NCBI RefSeq assembly: GCF_004340975.1
Contig: NZ_SLXA01000011.1
Location: 27,224 to 91,223, forward strand
Length of the DNA stretch: 64,000 nt
From: Frisingicoccus caecimuris
Lineage (GTDB): Bacteria > Bacillota > Clostridia > Lachnospirales > Lachnospiraceae
Direction of reading: 5' to 3'
Both the position numbers and the translations under genes were made by a program. This document shows positions 8,385 to 17,236 of this stretch, piece after piece. The first letter of the stretch is position 1. Every line of letters begins with the position of its first letter. The notes under the pieces were generated by a model. That model ran no database searches. It was not told the DNA's origin and worked only from the letters and a program-made list of their open reading frames with translations.

Positions 8385-9562
8385 AAGGAAGATATGGCCT
8401 TTATGGCGGACAATATATTCCGGAGACATTGATGAATGCCATTATTGAGCTGGAGGAAGCTTATGAATATTATAAAAACGATGAGGAATTTAACCGGGAA
8501 CTGGACGGATTAATGCGGGAATATGCCGGACGTCCGTCGCTGCTCTATTATGCGGAGAAGATGACAAAGGATTTGGGCGGTGCAAAAATTTATCTGAAAC
8601 GTGAAGATTTAAATCACACCGGTTCCCATAAGATTAATAATGTACTCGGTCAGGTCCTTCTGGCAAAGAAAATGGGCAAAACCCGTGTCATCGCAGAGAC
8701 CGGCGCCGGACAGCACGGTGTGGCAACGGCGACGGCGGCCGCCCTCATGGGGATGGAATGTAAAGTGTTTATGGGTAAAGAGGATACGGAGCGGCAGGCG
8801 CTGAATGTGTTCCGAATGGAATTGCTCGGCGCGGAGGTGGAAGCAGTCACCAGCGGCACGATGACCTTAAAGGACGCGGTCAATGAGACGATGAAGGAAT
8901 GGGCCGGCCGGGTAGAGGATACCCATTATGTTCTGGGTTCCGTTATGGGTCCTCATCCATTTCCAATGATGGTACGGGATTTTCAGAAGGTTATTGGCAA
9001 AGAGATTAAAGAACAGCTTCAGGCAAAGGAAGGAAAACTTCCGGACGCAGTGATTGCCTGCGTTGGCGGCGGCAGCAACGCCATGGGCGCGTTTTATGAA
9101 TTTATCCCGGATAAGAGTGTTCGACTGATTGGATGTGAGGCAGCCGGACTTGGCGTGGACACGGATAAAAATGCGGCGACCATTGCCAATGGTACCATAG
9201 GTATTTTCCATGGAATGAAGTCTCTCTTCTGCCAGGATAAATATGGACAGATCGCCCCTGTTTATTCGATTTCTGCCGGTTTGGACTATCCGGGCATAGG
9301 ACCGGAGCATGCCATGCTGGCTGAGGAAGGGCGGGCGGAATATGTGCCGATCACCGATAATGAAGCGGTGGAAGCCTTTGAATATCTTTCACGGACTGAG
9401 GGCATCATCCCGGCCATTGAGAGTGCCCATGCGGTGGCCTATGCAAAAAAGCTGGCGCCGACGATGGGAAAAGATAAGATTATTGTTGTCAATATTTCCG
9501 GCCGTGGGGATAAAGACGTGGCTGCTATTGCAAGATACAGGGGAGTAAAGATTTATGAGTAG
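8381..9562 (+). CDS. trpB: Tryptophan synthase beta chain
   Basis: PLP enzyme that condenses indole with serine; 393 residues, usual length for the TrpB1 type. The PLP lysine is K84 in '[10 protein letters not shown]'; the phosphate loop '[10 protein letters not shown]' and the substrate strand '[13 protein letters not shown]' are intact. '[11 protein letters not shown]' at the N-terminus and '[13 protein letters not shown]' (COMM/C-terminal region) are typical of the form that pairs with TrpA. It overlaps trpF by four and trpA by eight bases. Confidence 0.98.
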   Translation: MKGRYGLYGGQYIPETLMNAIIELEEAYEYYKNDEEFNRELDGLMREYAGRPSLLYYAEKMTKDLGGAKIYLKREDLNHTGSHKINNVLGQVLLAKKMGKTRVIAETGAGQHGVATATAAALMGMECKVFMGKEDTERQALNVFRMELLGAEVEAVTSGTMTLKDAVNETMKEWAGRVEDTHYVLGSVMGPHPFPMMVRDFQKVIGKEIKEQLQAKEGKLPDAVIACVGGGSNAMGAFYEFIPDKSVRLIGCEAAGLGVDTDKNAATIANGTIGIFHGMKSLFCQDKYGQIAPVYSISAGLDYPGIGPEHAMLAEEGRAEYVPITDNEAVEAFEYLSRTEGIIPAIESAHAVAYAKKLAPTMGKDKIIVVNISGRGDKDVAAIARYRGVKIYE

Positions 9563-10340
9563 AATACATCAGGCATTTGAGAATAAAAAAGCATTTATTG
9601 GATTTGTGACCGGGGGTGATCCGGATCTGGAAACTACAGAGAAATTAGTTATTGCCATGGAAGAGGCCGGGGCGGATCTGATAGAGATCGGCATTCCTTT
9701 TTCCGACCCGATCGCGGAGGGCGTTGTCATTCAGGAGGCCAACATCCGGGCCCTGTCTGCCGGATGCACGACGGATAAATTATTTGATTCGGTAAAACGA
9801 GCGCGGGAAAAGGTAACGGTGCCGATGGTATTTTTAACATATATGAACCCGATCTATACTTATGGAAAGGAAAAATTCATGCAGCGGTGCGCAGAGTGCG
9901 GGATTGATGGCCTGATTATTCCGGACCTGCCCTTTGAGGAAAAAGGCGAACTGATTGGTGTCTGTCAGACCTACGGTATCGATATTATTTCTCTTGTTGC
10001 ACCGACGTCCCATGAAAGAATCCGCATGATCGCAGAAAAAGCCCAGGGCTTCCTGTATGTGGTTTCCTCGATGGGGGTTACGGGCGTGCGCGGTAAGATT
10101 GAAACGGATATTGAGAGCATGGTGAAGCTTGTCCGTGAAAGCTCAGCTATTCCCTGCGCCATTGGTTTTGGAATTGCCACGCCGGAACAGGCGACGACCA
10201 TGGCATCTATCTCCGACGGAGCTATTGTAGGAAGCGCTATTGTGAAACTGGTGGCCCGATATGGACGGGAAAGTATTGGTCCGGTGGCTGAGTATGTCCG
10301 TTCCATGAAATCGGCAGTAAAAGAAGCTGAAATAGAATAA
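9555..10340 (+). CDS. trpA: Tryptophan synthase alpha chain
   Basis: TIM-barrel subunit of 261 residues that cleaves indole-glycerol phosphate and channels indole to TrpB. Catalytic E44 is in '[11 protein letters not shown]' and the second acid is E55 in 'DPIAEG' (Asp in the Escherichia enzyme; the Glu form is common in Clostridia as far as I know). 'IIPDLPFEE', 'ISLVAPTS' and '[11 protein letters not shown]' follow as expected. It is the last gene of the operon. No strong T-tailed terminator follows; the only structure is the inverted repeat at 10381-10410. Confidence 0.98.
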   Translation: MSRIHQAFENKKAFIGFVTGGDPDLETTEKLVIAMEEAGADLIEIGIPFSDPIAEGVVIQEANIRALSAGCTTDKLFDSVKRAREKVTVPMVFLTYMNPIYTYGKEKFMQRCAECGIDGLIIPDLPFEEKGELIGVCQTYGIDIISLVAPTSHERIRMIAEKAQGFLYVVSSMGVTGVRGKIETDIESMVKLVRESSAIPCAIGFGIATPEQATTMASISDGAIVGSAIVKLVARYGRESIGPVAEYVRSMKSAVKEAEIE

Positions 10341-10380
10341 AACGATGGATGTCGTGAATAAATTTTTATAAAAGTATCAA

Positions 10381-10420
10381 AATAGGTATAGGCAATTGTC
10401 TATACCTATTGTATTATAAT
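10381..10420 (+). promoter_or_regulatory. Perfect inverted repeat next to a -10 box, upstream of fruK
   Basis: AATAGGTATAG (10381-10391) and CTATACCTATT (10400-10410) are perfect 11-bp arms around an 8-base spacer. TATAAT lies just after at 10415-10420; no good -35 is present 17 bp upstream. The hairpin has no T run, so it is a poor terminator. Its position over the -35 area fits an operator for the fru operon, perhaps activator-dependent; that is inference. No fruR-type regulator gene is adjacent. Confidence 0.5.
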
Positions 10421-10460
10421 CCGATAGGTAACAGATGAAGATCGCGGAAGGAGAAAAGCC

Positions 10461-11369
10461 ATGATTTATACAGTAACCTTTAATCCGGCTCTGGATTATA
10501 TTGTCCGTGTGGAGCAATTCAATGTCGGAGAGGTCAATCGGGCAGCGTATAGTGAGATTATGGCCGGAGGCAAGGGCGTTAATGTATCGCTGGTGTTAAA
10601 AAATCTTGGACATGAGAGTACGGCTTTGGGATTTGCCGCCGGATTTACCGGGGAAAAGCTGGTGCGGGATTTAAAAGATAAAGGCTGCCGGACGAATTTT
10701 ATTTTCCTGGAGCAGGGAATGACCCGGATCAATGTGAAAATTAAAGGGCAGGAAGAAACAGAGATCAACGGTGAAGGTCCGGAGATTACGCCTATGGCTA
10801 TCCGGGCAATGATGATAAAACTGGAACGGCTCAGAGAGGGAGATATCCTGATTTTATCTGGAAGTATTCCCAAAACATTGCCGGAGGATATATACGAGAA
10901 AGTAATCGTGAGACAACAGGGGAAAAATGTCAGAATTGTTGTGGATGCAACTAAAAATTTATTGAAAGAAACATTGGAATATCATCCTTTTTTGATAAAG
11001 CCAAATCATCATGAGCTGGGTGAACTTTTCGGGGTGACAATTTCAAATCCGGAGGAAGCGCTCAGCTATGCGGAAAAGTTACAGCAGATGGGTGCGGTCA
11101 ATGTCCTGGTTTCCATGGCCGGTGAAGGAGCAGTTCTGTTGGACGAATATGGTAATAAACATATGAGTCCCGCACCGGAGGGGCGGCTTGTCAATTCGGT
11201 GGGAGCCGGAGATTCAATGGTAGCCGGTTTTATAGCTGGGTATCTGGAAACAAAGGATTATGAACAGGCGTTTCGAATGGGTATTGCTGCCGGCAGCGCC
11301 AGCGCATTTTCAGAATTTCTGGCAACACGAGAGGAAACGATGGAAGTATTGGAAAAGACCTTTAAATGA
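10461..11369 (+). CDS. fruK: 1-phosphofructokinase
   Basis: PfkB/ribokinase-family sugar kinase, 302 residues, phosphorylating fructose-1-phosphate to fructose-1,6-bisphosphate. It starts 'MIYTVTFNPALDY' (substrate Asp), has 'GGKGVNVSLVLKNLG' (PfkB signature 1) and 'NSVGAGDSMVAGF' (signature 2 with the catalytic Asp). AAGGAG precedes the ATG. It heads a three-gene fructose operon and overlaps or abuts the PTS gene. LacC (tagatose-6-phosphate kinase) is a close relative; the adjacent fructose-type EIIABC and HPr make FruK the better name. Confidence 0.95.
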   Translation: MIYTVTFNPALDYIVRVEQFNVGEVNRAAYSEIMAGGKGVNVSLVLKNLGHESTALGFAAGFTGEKLVRDLKDKGCRTNFIFLEQGMTRINVKIKGQEETEINGEGPEITPMAIRAMMIKLERLREGDILILSGSIPKTLPEDIYEKVIVRQQGKNVRIVVDATKNLLKETLEYHPFLIKPNHHELGELFGVTISNPEEALSYAEKLQQMGAVNVLVSMAGEGAVLLDEYGNKHMSPAPEGRLVNSVGAGDSMVAGFIAGYLETKDYEQAFRMGIAAGSASAFSEFLATREETMEVLEKTFK

Positions 11370-11383
11370 CGGGAGGATGCGGC

Positions 11384-13342
11384 ATGAAAATTGTGGACTT
11401 GCTGAGAAGAGACAGTATTTGTTTAAATGGAAAAGCTTCGGGGAAAATGGATGTCATCGATTATATGGTATCTTTAATGGAAAAGGGCGGCCATCTGTCC
11501 GATGTCAAAGCTTATAAACAGGCGGTACTGAAAAGAGAAGCGGAAGGAACAACGGGAATAGGGGAAGGGGTTGCAATCCCTCATGCAAAAACAGATGCCG
11601 TTTTAAGTCCCGGCCTGGCGGCTATGACCTTTTCCGAGGGGGTGGAATTTGATTCTCTGGATGGGCAGCCGGTGCGGCTGGTGTTTATGATTGGAGCGCC
11701 GGATACAAAAGATAATGTTCATCTGGAAGTGTTGAGCCGTTTATCTATGCTGCTGATGGACCAGAGGTTTCGTGAACATCTGCTTCATGCCAAGTCACCG
11801 GAGGCTTTTTTAAAGGTCATAGATGTGGCGGAGAAAGAGAAATTTGCCAAAGAAGATAAAATCTCCGAAGGAGCGTCCGCAGCAGCACAGGGACAGGCAC
11901 TGTCAGACCAGAAAATGTCCGGATATCAGATTTTAGCGGTTACGGCCTGCCCGACAGGAATTGCTCACACTTATATGGCTCAGGAGGCTCTGGAACAGCA
12001 GGCACGGAAAATGGGATACCGGATTAAAGTTGAGACGAACGGCTCCGGCGGCGTAAAAAATGCGTTGACCCGTGATGAGATCGCGGCGGCGGATTGTATT
12101 ATTATTGCAGCGGATAAAAACGTTGAGATGGCCCGTTTTGAAGGCAAGCCGGTGATTCAGACCCGGGTTTCGGACGGTATTCATAAGCCGGGAGAATTGA
12201 TTGAAAGAGCCATGGGCGGTCAAGTGCCGGTATATCACCATCAAAATCAGAATGGCGACCGGGAAGAGGGCCGCGATGGCGTCGGACATGGTATTTATAA
12301 ACATTTGATGAATGGTGTATCTCACATGCTTCCTTTTGTTATTGGCGGTGGTATATTGATCGCGCTGGCCTTTTTACTGGACGATTATCAGATCGATCCG
12401 GCAAATTTCGGAATGAACACACCGGCCGCTGCTTTTTTTAAAACCATTGGCGGTCAGGCATTTGGCTTTATGCTGCCGATTCTGTCCGGCTATATTGCCA
12501 TGAGCATTGCTGACCGCCCCGGATTGGCTGTCGGTTTTGTCGGCGGCGCTGTGGCGAACGCAGGATATACTTTTGGTAATATGATGCACTACGGAGAGGC
12601 AGAGCCGATCAGTTCTGGTTTTCTGGGGGCGCTTTTAGCCGGATTTCTGGCGGGATACATTGTTCTGGGGCTTCAGAAGCTGTGTGCCGGATTGCCGAAA
12701 AGCCTGGAAGGCATGAAGCCAATGCTTATTTATCCGGTGGCCGGTATCGGCATTATGGGGTTTGTTATGGTGCTCATTAATCCGATTGTCGGAGCCATTA
12801 ATACGGGGATGAATCAGGCGCTGGCCTCCATGGGAGGGACCAGCAAAGTCCTTTTGGGTGCGGTCCTCGGCGGCATGATGTCCATTGATATGGGCGGACC
12901 CTTCAATAAAGCGGCCTATGTTTTTGGTACAGCCTCCTTAGCCAGTGATGGTTTTGATATTATGGCGGCGGTCATGGCCGGCGGTATGGTGCCGCCAATT
13001 GCCGTAGCACTTTGTGCGACAGTTTTCAAAAACCGTTTCACAAAAAAGGATCGGCAGTCGGCCTATGTGAATTATATCATGGGGCTGTCATTTATTTCGG
13101 AAGGGGCGATTCCCTATGCCGCGGCAGACCCGCTGAGGGTCATTCCTTCATGCGTTATCGGATCGGCTGTGACAGGCGCTCTGTCGATGATTTTTGGCTG
13201 TGGTCTGCGGGCACCTCATGGCGGCATATTTGTTATACCGACAGTAATCCATCCGTTCCAATATATCCTTGCTATCGCAGCAGGATCTGTTGTCGGCGGC
13301 CTTTTGATGGGAATCCTAAAGAAACCGGTAAGTGAAAATTAA
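11384..13342 (+). CDS. fruA: Fructose-specific PTS enzyme IIABC
   Basis: A 652-residue fusion that imports and phosphorylates fructose at the membrane. Domain order A-B-C: EIIA-Fru (about 1-150) with phosphoryl acceptor H67 in 'GVAIPHAKT'; EIIB-Fru (about 180-280) with acceptor C189 in 'VTACPTGIAHT'; and the EIIC membrane domain from about 305, with 'HMLPFVIGGGILIALAF' and a series of helices. I take the ATG at 11384 (GGGAGG nine bases upstream) over the ATG at 11366, which overlaps the fruK stop. The product, fructose-1-phosphate, is the substrate of FruK upstream. A mannose specificity is less likely but not excluded. Confidence 0.96.
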   Translation: MKIVDLLRRDSICLNGKASGKMDVIDYMVSLMEKGGHLSDVKAYKQAVLKREAEGTTGIGEGVAIPHAKTDAVLSPGLAAMTFSEGVEFDSLDGQPVRLVFMIGAPDTKDNVHLEVLSRLSMLLMDQRFREHLLHAKSPEAFLKVIDVAEKEKFAKEDKISEGASAAAQGQALSDQKMSGYQILAVTACPTGIAHTYMAQEALEQQARKMGYRIKVETNGSGGVKNALTRDEIAAADCIIIAADKNVEMARFEGKPVIQTRVSDGIHKPGELIERAMGGQVPVYHHQNQNGDREEGRDGVGHGIYKHLMNGVSHMLPFVIGGGILIALAFLLDDYQIDPANFGMNTPAAAFFKTIGGQAFGFMLPILSGYIAMSIADRPGLAVGFVGGAVANAGYTFGNMMHYGEAEPISSGFLGALLAGFLAGYIVLGLQKLCAGLPKSLEGMKPMLIYPVAGIGIMGFVMVLINPIVGAINTGMNQALASMGGTSKVLLGAVLGGMMSIDMGGPFNKAAYVFGTASLASDGFDIMAAVMAGGMVPPIAVALCATVFKNRFTKKDRQSAYVNYIMGLSFISEGAIPYAAADPLRVIPSCVIGSAVTGALSMIFGCGLRAPHGGIFVIPTVIHPFQYILAIAAGSVVGGLLMGILKKPVSEN

Positions 13343-13356
13343 AGGAGAAGAAGTGT

Positions 13357-13614
13357 ATGAAAGAATTTAAATATGTGATTCAGGATGAACAGGGAATTCA
13401 TGCCAGACCGGCGGGAATCCTTGTGAAAGCAGCAGGAACATTTAAAAGTGATATATACATTCATAAAGATAAAAAGCAGGGGGATTTAAAAAGGATTTTC
13501 GGGGTCATGGGACTCTGTATAAAAAAAGGAGACGAGATCAGGGTCACTGTCGAGGGCGAGGACGAGGCGGAAGCCGCGGAGAAAATAGAAATGCTGTTTA
13601 AAGAGAATTTATGA
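13357..13614 (+). CDS. HPr family phosphocarrier of the fructose operon, lacking Ser46
   Basis: An 85-residue HPr. The active-site loop is intact: H15 in 'GIHARPAG', with R17. In an ungapped alignment to Bacillus HPr, position 46 is Arg ('LKRIFGVMG', codon AGG at 13492-13494) instead of the Ser phosphorylated by HPr kinase in Bacillota, and Ser52 is Gly. So it should carry phosphate from enzyme I to EIIA but should not respond to HprK or act as CcpA co-repressor (inference from the family). GGAGAAGAAGTGT precedes the ATG; it follows fruA by 14 bp and ends the operon. A housekeeping ptsH presumably exists elsewhere. Confidence 0.93.
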   Translation: MKEFKYVIQDEQGIHARPAGILVKAAGTFKSDIYIHKDKKQGDLKRIFGVMGLCIKKGDEIRVTVEGEDEAEAAEKIEMLFKENL

Positions 13615-13624
13615 TAGACATGAA

Positions 13625-13655
13625 AGGGGCTATTTATGATCAATAGCCTCTTTTT
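13625..13655 (+). terminator. fru operon terminator
   Basis: AGGGGCTATT (13625-13634) pairs with AATAGCCTCT (13642-13651) with one G-T pair and is followed by TTTTT. Confidence 0.85.
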
Positions 13656-13683
13656 GTGTGTAAATGACAAAAAAATATGGATA

Positions 13684-13712
13684 TTTACTTTATTTGTATA
13701 CATAAATATGAT
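13684..13712 (+). promoter_or_regulatory. Likely sigma-A promoter for the lipoprotein gene
   Basis: TTTACT at 13684-13689 and TATGAT at 13707-13712, 17 bp apart, just after the fru terminator and 36 bp before the lipoprotein ATG. Confidence 0.55.
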
Positions 13713-13747
13713 AAAATATCTTCATATCATGAAGGAGGAGAAGGAAC

Positions 13748-14617
13748 ATGAGAAAAAAGATTGTATGGCTTTTGGTCAGCGTGATGATTTTATCGGCTGT
13801 GGTATTTGGAGGCTGTGGTAAAAAAGAGGTTACGGCGGAAAGCCTGGTCAAAGAAGCTAATGAAAATATGGAAAAGGCGAAATCCTATACGGGTGATATG
13901 GATATGAAGATGTCGATGAATGTATCATCCCAGGGAGTTGCAATGGATATGGATATGGGGATGCAAGGCACGATTGAGTATACAGCAGAACCGGAAATTG
14001 TTCATATGAAGGGGACTATGGATGTGTCCTTGTTAGGCCTGTCGATGGACATGGATATGTATTCTCAGGTCGAAGATGACAAAGCCACTGTTTACATGTG
14101 CATGATGAACGAGTGGATGAAGAGTGAAACTGGAATTGATGAAAGCAGTATACAGGATATGTATGCCATCGCCGAAGACGGAAAAGATATGACTCTGGCA
14201 GAAGAAACAGAAAAAATCGGTGACAGAGAAGTTTATGTACTTACCTCCACGATCACGGGAGAAGAGTTCCAGGAAATCATGGGTGTCATGGAAAACATGA
14301 CCGAAGGCGTTGGCGATATGAATTGGTCTAATATGCAGGCGAATGTCACAATGAAGATTTATAAAGATACGATTCTTCCGGCATCGGTGAGCATCGAGAT
14401 GTCTGACAGCGGAGAAGGTATTGAATCCGAAGGTGTTACGGTTAAATTTAACAACCTTTCTGTTGTTATGAACTATGTGGATTTTGACAGTGTTGACAGT
14501 ATTGAAATTCCTGAGGAAGCATTGGCGGCCAAGTCGGTTGACAGCGAAAATATCCTTGGCGAAGAAGAATCTATTCTGGAATCTGAAGTTTCTGAAACAG
14601 AGACAGAAGCTCAGTAA
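13748..14617 (+). CDS. Methionine-rich lipoprotein, DUF6612/LolA-like fold candidate
   Basis: A 289-residue exported protein. The signal peptide 'MRKKIVWLLVSVMILSAVVFGGC' ends in a lipobox-like FGGC, so it should be diacylated on Cys23 and held on the outer face of the membrane. The mature part begins 'GKKEVTAESLVKEANENMEKAKSYTGDMDM', a pattern I associate with Clostridial DUF6612-type lipoproteins that have a LolA/LppX-like half-barrel. It is unusually rich in Met-Asp strings such as 'MDMDMGM'. The C-terminal 30 residues are acidic and low complexity. It has its own promoter and terminator. Binding a hydrophobic ligand is possible by fold analogy; no function is known to me. Confidence 0.8.
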   Translation: MRKKIVWLLVSVMILSAVVFGGCGKKEVTAESLVKEANENMEKAKSYTGDMDMKMSMNVSSQGVAMDMDMGMQGTIEYTAEPEIVHMKGTMDVSLLGLSMDMDMYSQVEDDKATVYMCMMNEWMKSETGIDESSIQDMYAIAEDGKDMTLAEETEKIGDREVYVLTSTITGEEFQEIMGVMENMTEGVGDMNWSNMQANVTMKIYKDTILPASVSIEMSDSGEGIESEGVTVKFNNLSVVMNYVDFDSVDSIEIPEEALAAKSVDSENILGEEESILESEVSETETEAQ

Positions 14618-14646
14618 AATTTCAGGATCGCAGGGGCAACTTAAAG

Positions 14647-14677
14647 TGGGGGCAGTGGAAGCTGTCCTCATTTTTTT
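14647..14677 (+). terminator. Terminator after the lipoprotein gene
   Basis: TGGGGGCAG (14647-14655) pairs with CTGTCCTCA (14662-14670), two G-T pairs, then seven T. Confidence 0.8.
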
Positions 14678-14756
14678 AGTTGTTCACATATTTTTATTTT
14701 GCTGATATCATGGTACAATAGGAAGGAAATGTAAAAGAATAGGAAGTGCAGTACAT

Positions 14757-16103
14757 ATGTCATCTGGACAGGTGGATTTCAGCGGCGAAAATGTCCGCCG
14801 CAATGTGTTAGCTGTAGCAGCCCCGATGTTGGTGGCTCAGATTGTTAATTTACTTTATAATATCGTAGACCGGATTTATATCGGAAAGATTCCCGGTGAG
14901 GGAATGATTGCGCTGGCCGGACTGGGCCTGTGTTTTCCGGTAATTACGATGGTCACTGCTTTTGCGAATCTGTTTGGTCTGGGCGGTGCGCCGCTATGTT
15001 CCATAGCGCGGGGAAAGAAAGATACGGAAGACGCGCGGAAAGTCATGAATAACGCCTTTTTTATGTTGATCCTGACCGGACTTTGTATCACCATTTTAGG
15101 GATTGCTTTACATAAACCGATACTGTATCTCTTCGGAGCCAGTGACGCAACCTATCCATATTCTGCCGGATATATGATCATTTATCTTCTGGGAACTGTT
15201 TTTGTCATGATTTCCCTTGGTATGAATCCTTATATTAACAGCCAGGGCTTTGCAAAAATCGGCATGAAAACCGTAACGCTGGGCGCCGTGAGCAATCTGA
15301 TCCTGGATCCGATATTTATTTTTGTATTTCATTTCGGCGTTCAGGGAGCGGCCATTGCGACGATTATTTCGCAGCTTTTTTCGGCGATATGGGTATTGAG
15401 ATTCCTGACTGGCAAAAAAGCGGAGCTGACCTTAAATCTCCGGGGATTTCGACCGGAGTGGGACTGCATTTTAGAAATTGCCAAGTTGGGAACGTCAACC
15501 TTTGTCATGTCTTTTACCAACGGACTTGTACAAGTTGTCTGTAATGCTATGCTCTCCGTCTATGGCGGAGATCTCTATATCAGTGTCATGACGGTGATCA
15601 ATTCCATCCGGGAAATCGCACAGACACCGGTAATGGCCGTGGCCGATGGCTCTTCGCCGATTATCAGCTATAATTTTGGCGCGCAGAAGTACGATCTGAT
15701 GAAAAAGGCGATTCGGTTTATGACCCAGATCTGCTTTGCTTATTCGTTCATCATCTGGGTTTCGATTTCAGCTTTTCCTGAATTATTTATTCGAATTTTT
15801 AATCAGGATGCGGAATTGATCACGGCGGCAGTTCCATCATTGCATATTTACTTTTTTGGTTTCTTTATGATGGCATTCCAGTTTACCGGACAATGCGTCT
15901 TTAAGGCGTTGAACAAAGCGCCCCAGGCCGTATTTTTTTCCATATTGAGAAAAGCCATTATTGTGGCGCCGCTGACAATTATCCTGCCGCGGATCGGCGG
16001 TCTGGGTGTGGCCGGTGTGTTTATGGCCGAACCGATTTCAAATTTTATCGGTGGCCTGGCCTGTTATATTACCATGCAGTGTACAGTGCTTCGAAAATTA
16101 TAA
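14757..16103 (+). CDS. MATE-family multidrug/Na+ antiporter
   Basis: A 448-residue membrane exporter with 12 hydrophobic segments in two six-helix halves. Family features: 'PMLVAQIVNLLYNIVDRIYIGKI' at helix 1, 'GLGGAPLCSIARGKKD' after helix 2, 'NLILDPIFIFVFHFGVQGAAIATIIS' mid-protein and 'QFTGQCVFKALNKAPQAVFFSILRK' in the second half. Such proteins expel drugs or metabolites against Na+ or H+. It is monocistronic, between the lipoprotein terminator and the convergent CYTH gene. A -10-like TACAAT is at 14714-14719 but I see no good -35. Substrate unknown. Confidence 0.93.
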   Translation: MSSGQVDFSGENVRRNVLAVAAPMLVAQIVNLLYNIVDRIYIGKIPGEGMIALAGLGLCFPVITMVTAFANLFGLGGAPLCSIARGKKDTEDARKVMNNAFFMLILTGLCITILGIALHKPILYLFGASDATYPYSAGYMIIYLLGTVFVMISLGMNPYINSQGFAKIGMKTVTLGAVSNLILDPIFIFVFHFGVQGAAIATIISQLFSAIWVLRFLTGKKAELTLNLRGFRPEWDCILEIAKLGTSTFVMSFTNGLVQVVCNAMLSVYGGDLYISVMTVINSIREIAQTPVMAVADGSSPIISYNFGAQKYDLMKKAIRFMTQICFAYSFIIWVSISAFPELFIRIFNQDAELITAAVPSLHIYFFGFFMMAFQFTGQCVFKALNKAPQAVFFSILRKAIIVAPLTIILPRIGGLGVAGVFMAEPISNFIGGLACYITMQCTVLRKL

Positions 16104-16130
16104 TCGTAGGTCTGAGATGGAAGCCGTAAA

Positions 16131-16574
16131 TTATTTTTGACTCAGGGTACTGTTGTGATATTCTGTGGAAAAGGTCACGTCTTTACCAAAATATTCCGGC
16201 GGTTGAAAACTTTCCGCTTCTTCAATGGTCGGAAATTCGACCTCGGCCAGAATCAAACCTTCAAATTTTCCGTGAAATATATCGATTTCAATCGTCAGAT
16301 GGTCACCGAGGGGAATCTTATACCGGGTCTTTGTCAGCACATTTCCGTCGGCTTTTCCAAGCAGATGGGCGTAAGCTTCGGCATTCAGCGGCAGATTGTA
16401 TTCCTCCCGGGCCATAAGCCCTTTTGACTTATAAGTCAGGTAATAGGTCTCATCCTGACGGCGCACCCGAACGACCGGTTCCGTATTTAAATAGGCCTGC
16501 TCAATCTCATGACTTGGATAAGCCGTCACGTCGAAGGGCAGTTTGTCGATCAAATACTTTCTCTCAATTTCCAT
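16131..16574 (-). CDS. CYTH domain protein (triphosphate tunnel metalloenzyme family)
   Basis: 147 residues. It begins with the CYTH signature 'MEIERKYLI' (ExExK) and alternates charged strands: 'VVRVRRQDETYYLTYK', 'REEYNLPL', 'KTRYKIPL', 'TIEIDIF' and 'LILAEVEFPT', which line the tunnel with Arg/Lys and metal-binding Glu. Members hydrolyse inorganic triphosphate or other triphosphates, or act as class IV adenylate cyclases; the short single-domain form resembles the bacterial tripolyphosphatases. It is convergent with the MATE gene and alone on its strand. Confidence 0.9.
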   Translation of the reverse strand: MEIERKYLIDKLPFDVTAYPSHEIEQAYLNTEPVVRVRRQDETYYLTYKSKGLMAREEYNLPLNAEAYAHLLGKADGNVLTKTRYKIPLGDHLTIEIDIFHGKFEGLILAEVEFPTIEEAESFQPPEYFGKDVTFSTEYHNSTLSQK

Positions 16575-16809
16575 ATAGTTTTCCTTCCTTTTTTAAATTT
16601 AAGTAATAATAAAGTTTTTTCTTGAATATTTTAGTGGCATTGCGCTACTTTCTGCCGGCCATTACCAATATTCACAGTGTTAAAATATTCTTTGCTTTCA
16701 GTATATCCAAACCGCCTAGAAATTTCCATCATAAAATTTTGAAGTCGGCAGATAATAGTATCAGAATAAGTCAGCGGTACTTATTCAAAATCATTTGGAG
16801 GTGAAAGAT

Positions 16810-17034
16810 ATGTCTAATTCAACAGGAACAGGATCTAACGGAAGCCGTATGGAAGTGCCACAGGCAAAGGATGCTATGGATAAATTCAAAATGGAAGTAG
16901 CAGGCGAACTTGGCGTAAATCTGAAGAGCGGTTACAACGGTGATTTAACATCTGCAGAAGCAGGTTCGATCGGCGGTGAAATGGTTCGTCAGATGATCCG
17001 CAGACAGGAAGAACAGATGTCTGGTCAGAAATAA
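16810..17034 (+). CDS. Alpha/beta-type small acid-soluble spore protein
   Basis: A 74-residue DNA-binding spore protein. 'KFKMEVAGELGV' contains the region cut by the germination protease GPR, and 'LTSAEAGSIGGEMVRQMI' is the second family block that binds DNA. The ATG at 16810 follows GGAGGTGAAAGAT; the in-frame TTG at 16795 lies inside the ribosome site. Expression in the forespore under sigma-G is expected for the family; I could not pick a convincing sigma-G promoter in the 235 bp upstream (16575-16809), which otherwise holds no gene. It is the clearest sign that the host sporulates. Confidence 0.96.
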   Translation: MSNSTGTGSNGSRMEVPQAKDAMDKFKMEVAGELGVNLKSGYNGDLTSAEAGSIGGEMVRQMIRRQEEQMSGQK

Positions 17035-17064
17035 TCTTTTGACTAAAATCTGGGGTTAGGTAAG

Positions 17065-17118
17065 AACAGTCTCTGAAAGTCTGGCATGCAAATGCCGGCT
17101 TCCGGGGACTGTTTTTCG
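17065..17118 (+). terminator. SASP gene terminator
   Basis: A long imperfect hairpin: AACAGTC (17065-17071) pairs with GACTGTT (17107-17113), continuing inward with G-T pairs, and is followed by T's; an inner TGGCAT/ATGCCG helix caps it. Confidence 0.85.
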
Positions 17119-17143
17119 TGTTAAATTTTTTCAAATTCGCCTA

Positions 17144-17172
17144 TTTACATATGACTTTTCATATTATATACT
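17144..17172 (+). promoter_or_regulatory. tig sigma-A promoter
   Basis: TTTACA at 17144-17149 and TATACT at 17167-17172, 17 bp spacing. The leader then contains a small hairpin (AAAATGC/GCATTTT, within 17190-17210) before AAGGAGGAATAG. Confidence 0.8.
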
Positions 17173-17236
17173 ATAGATTAGAGTGCGTAAAAATGCTCTC
17201 ATGCATTTTGCCTAATTAAGGAGGAATAGAAATACA

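Noticed and set aside
16622..16804. 60-codon frame upstream of the SASP gene
   Set aside because: Lacks a ribosome site, A/T-rich, and ends in the SASP ribosome site; likely non-coding.
17190..17210. Small AAAATGC/GCATTTT hairpin in the tig leader as a riboswitch
   Set aside because: A single 7-bp stem without T run or conserved motif; too little to support a regulatory call.
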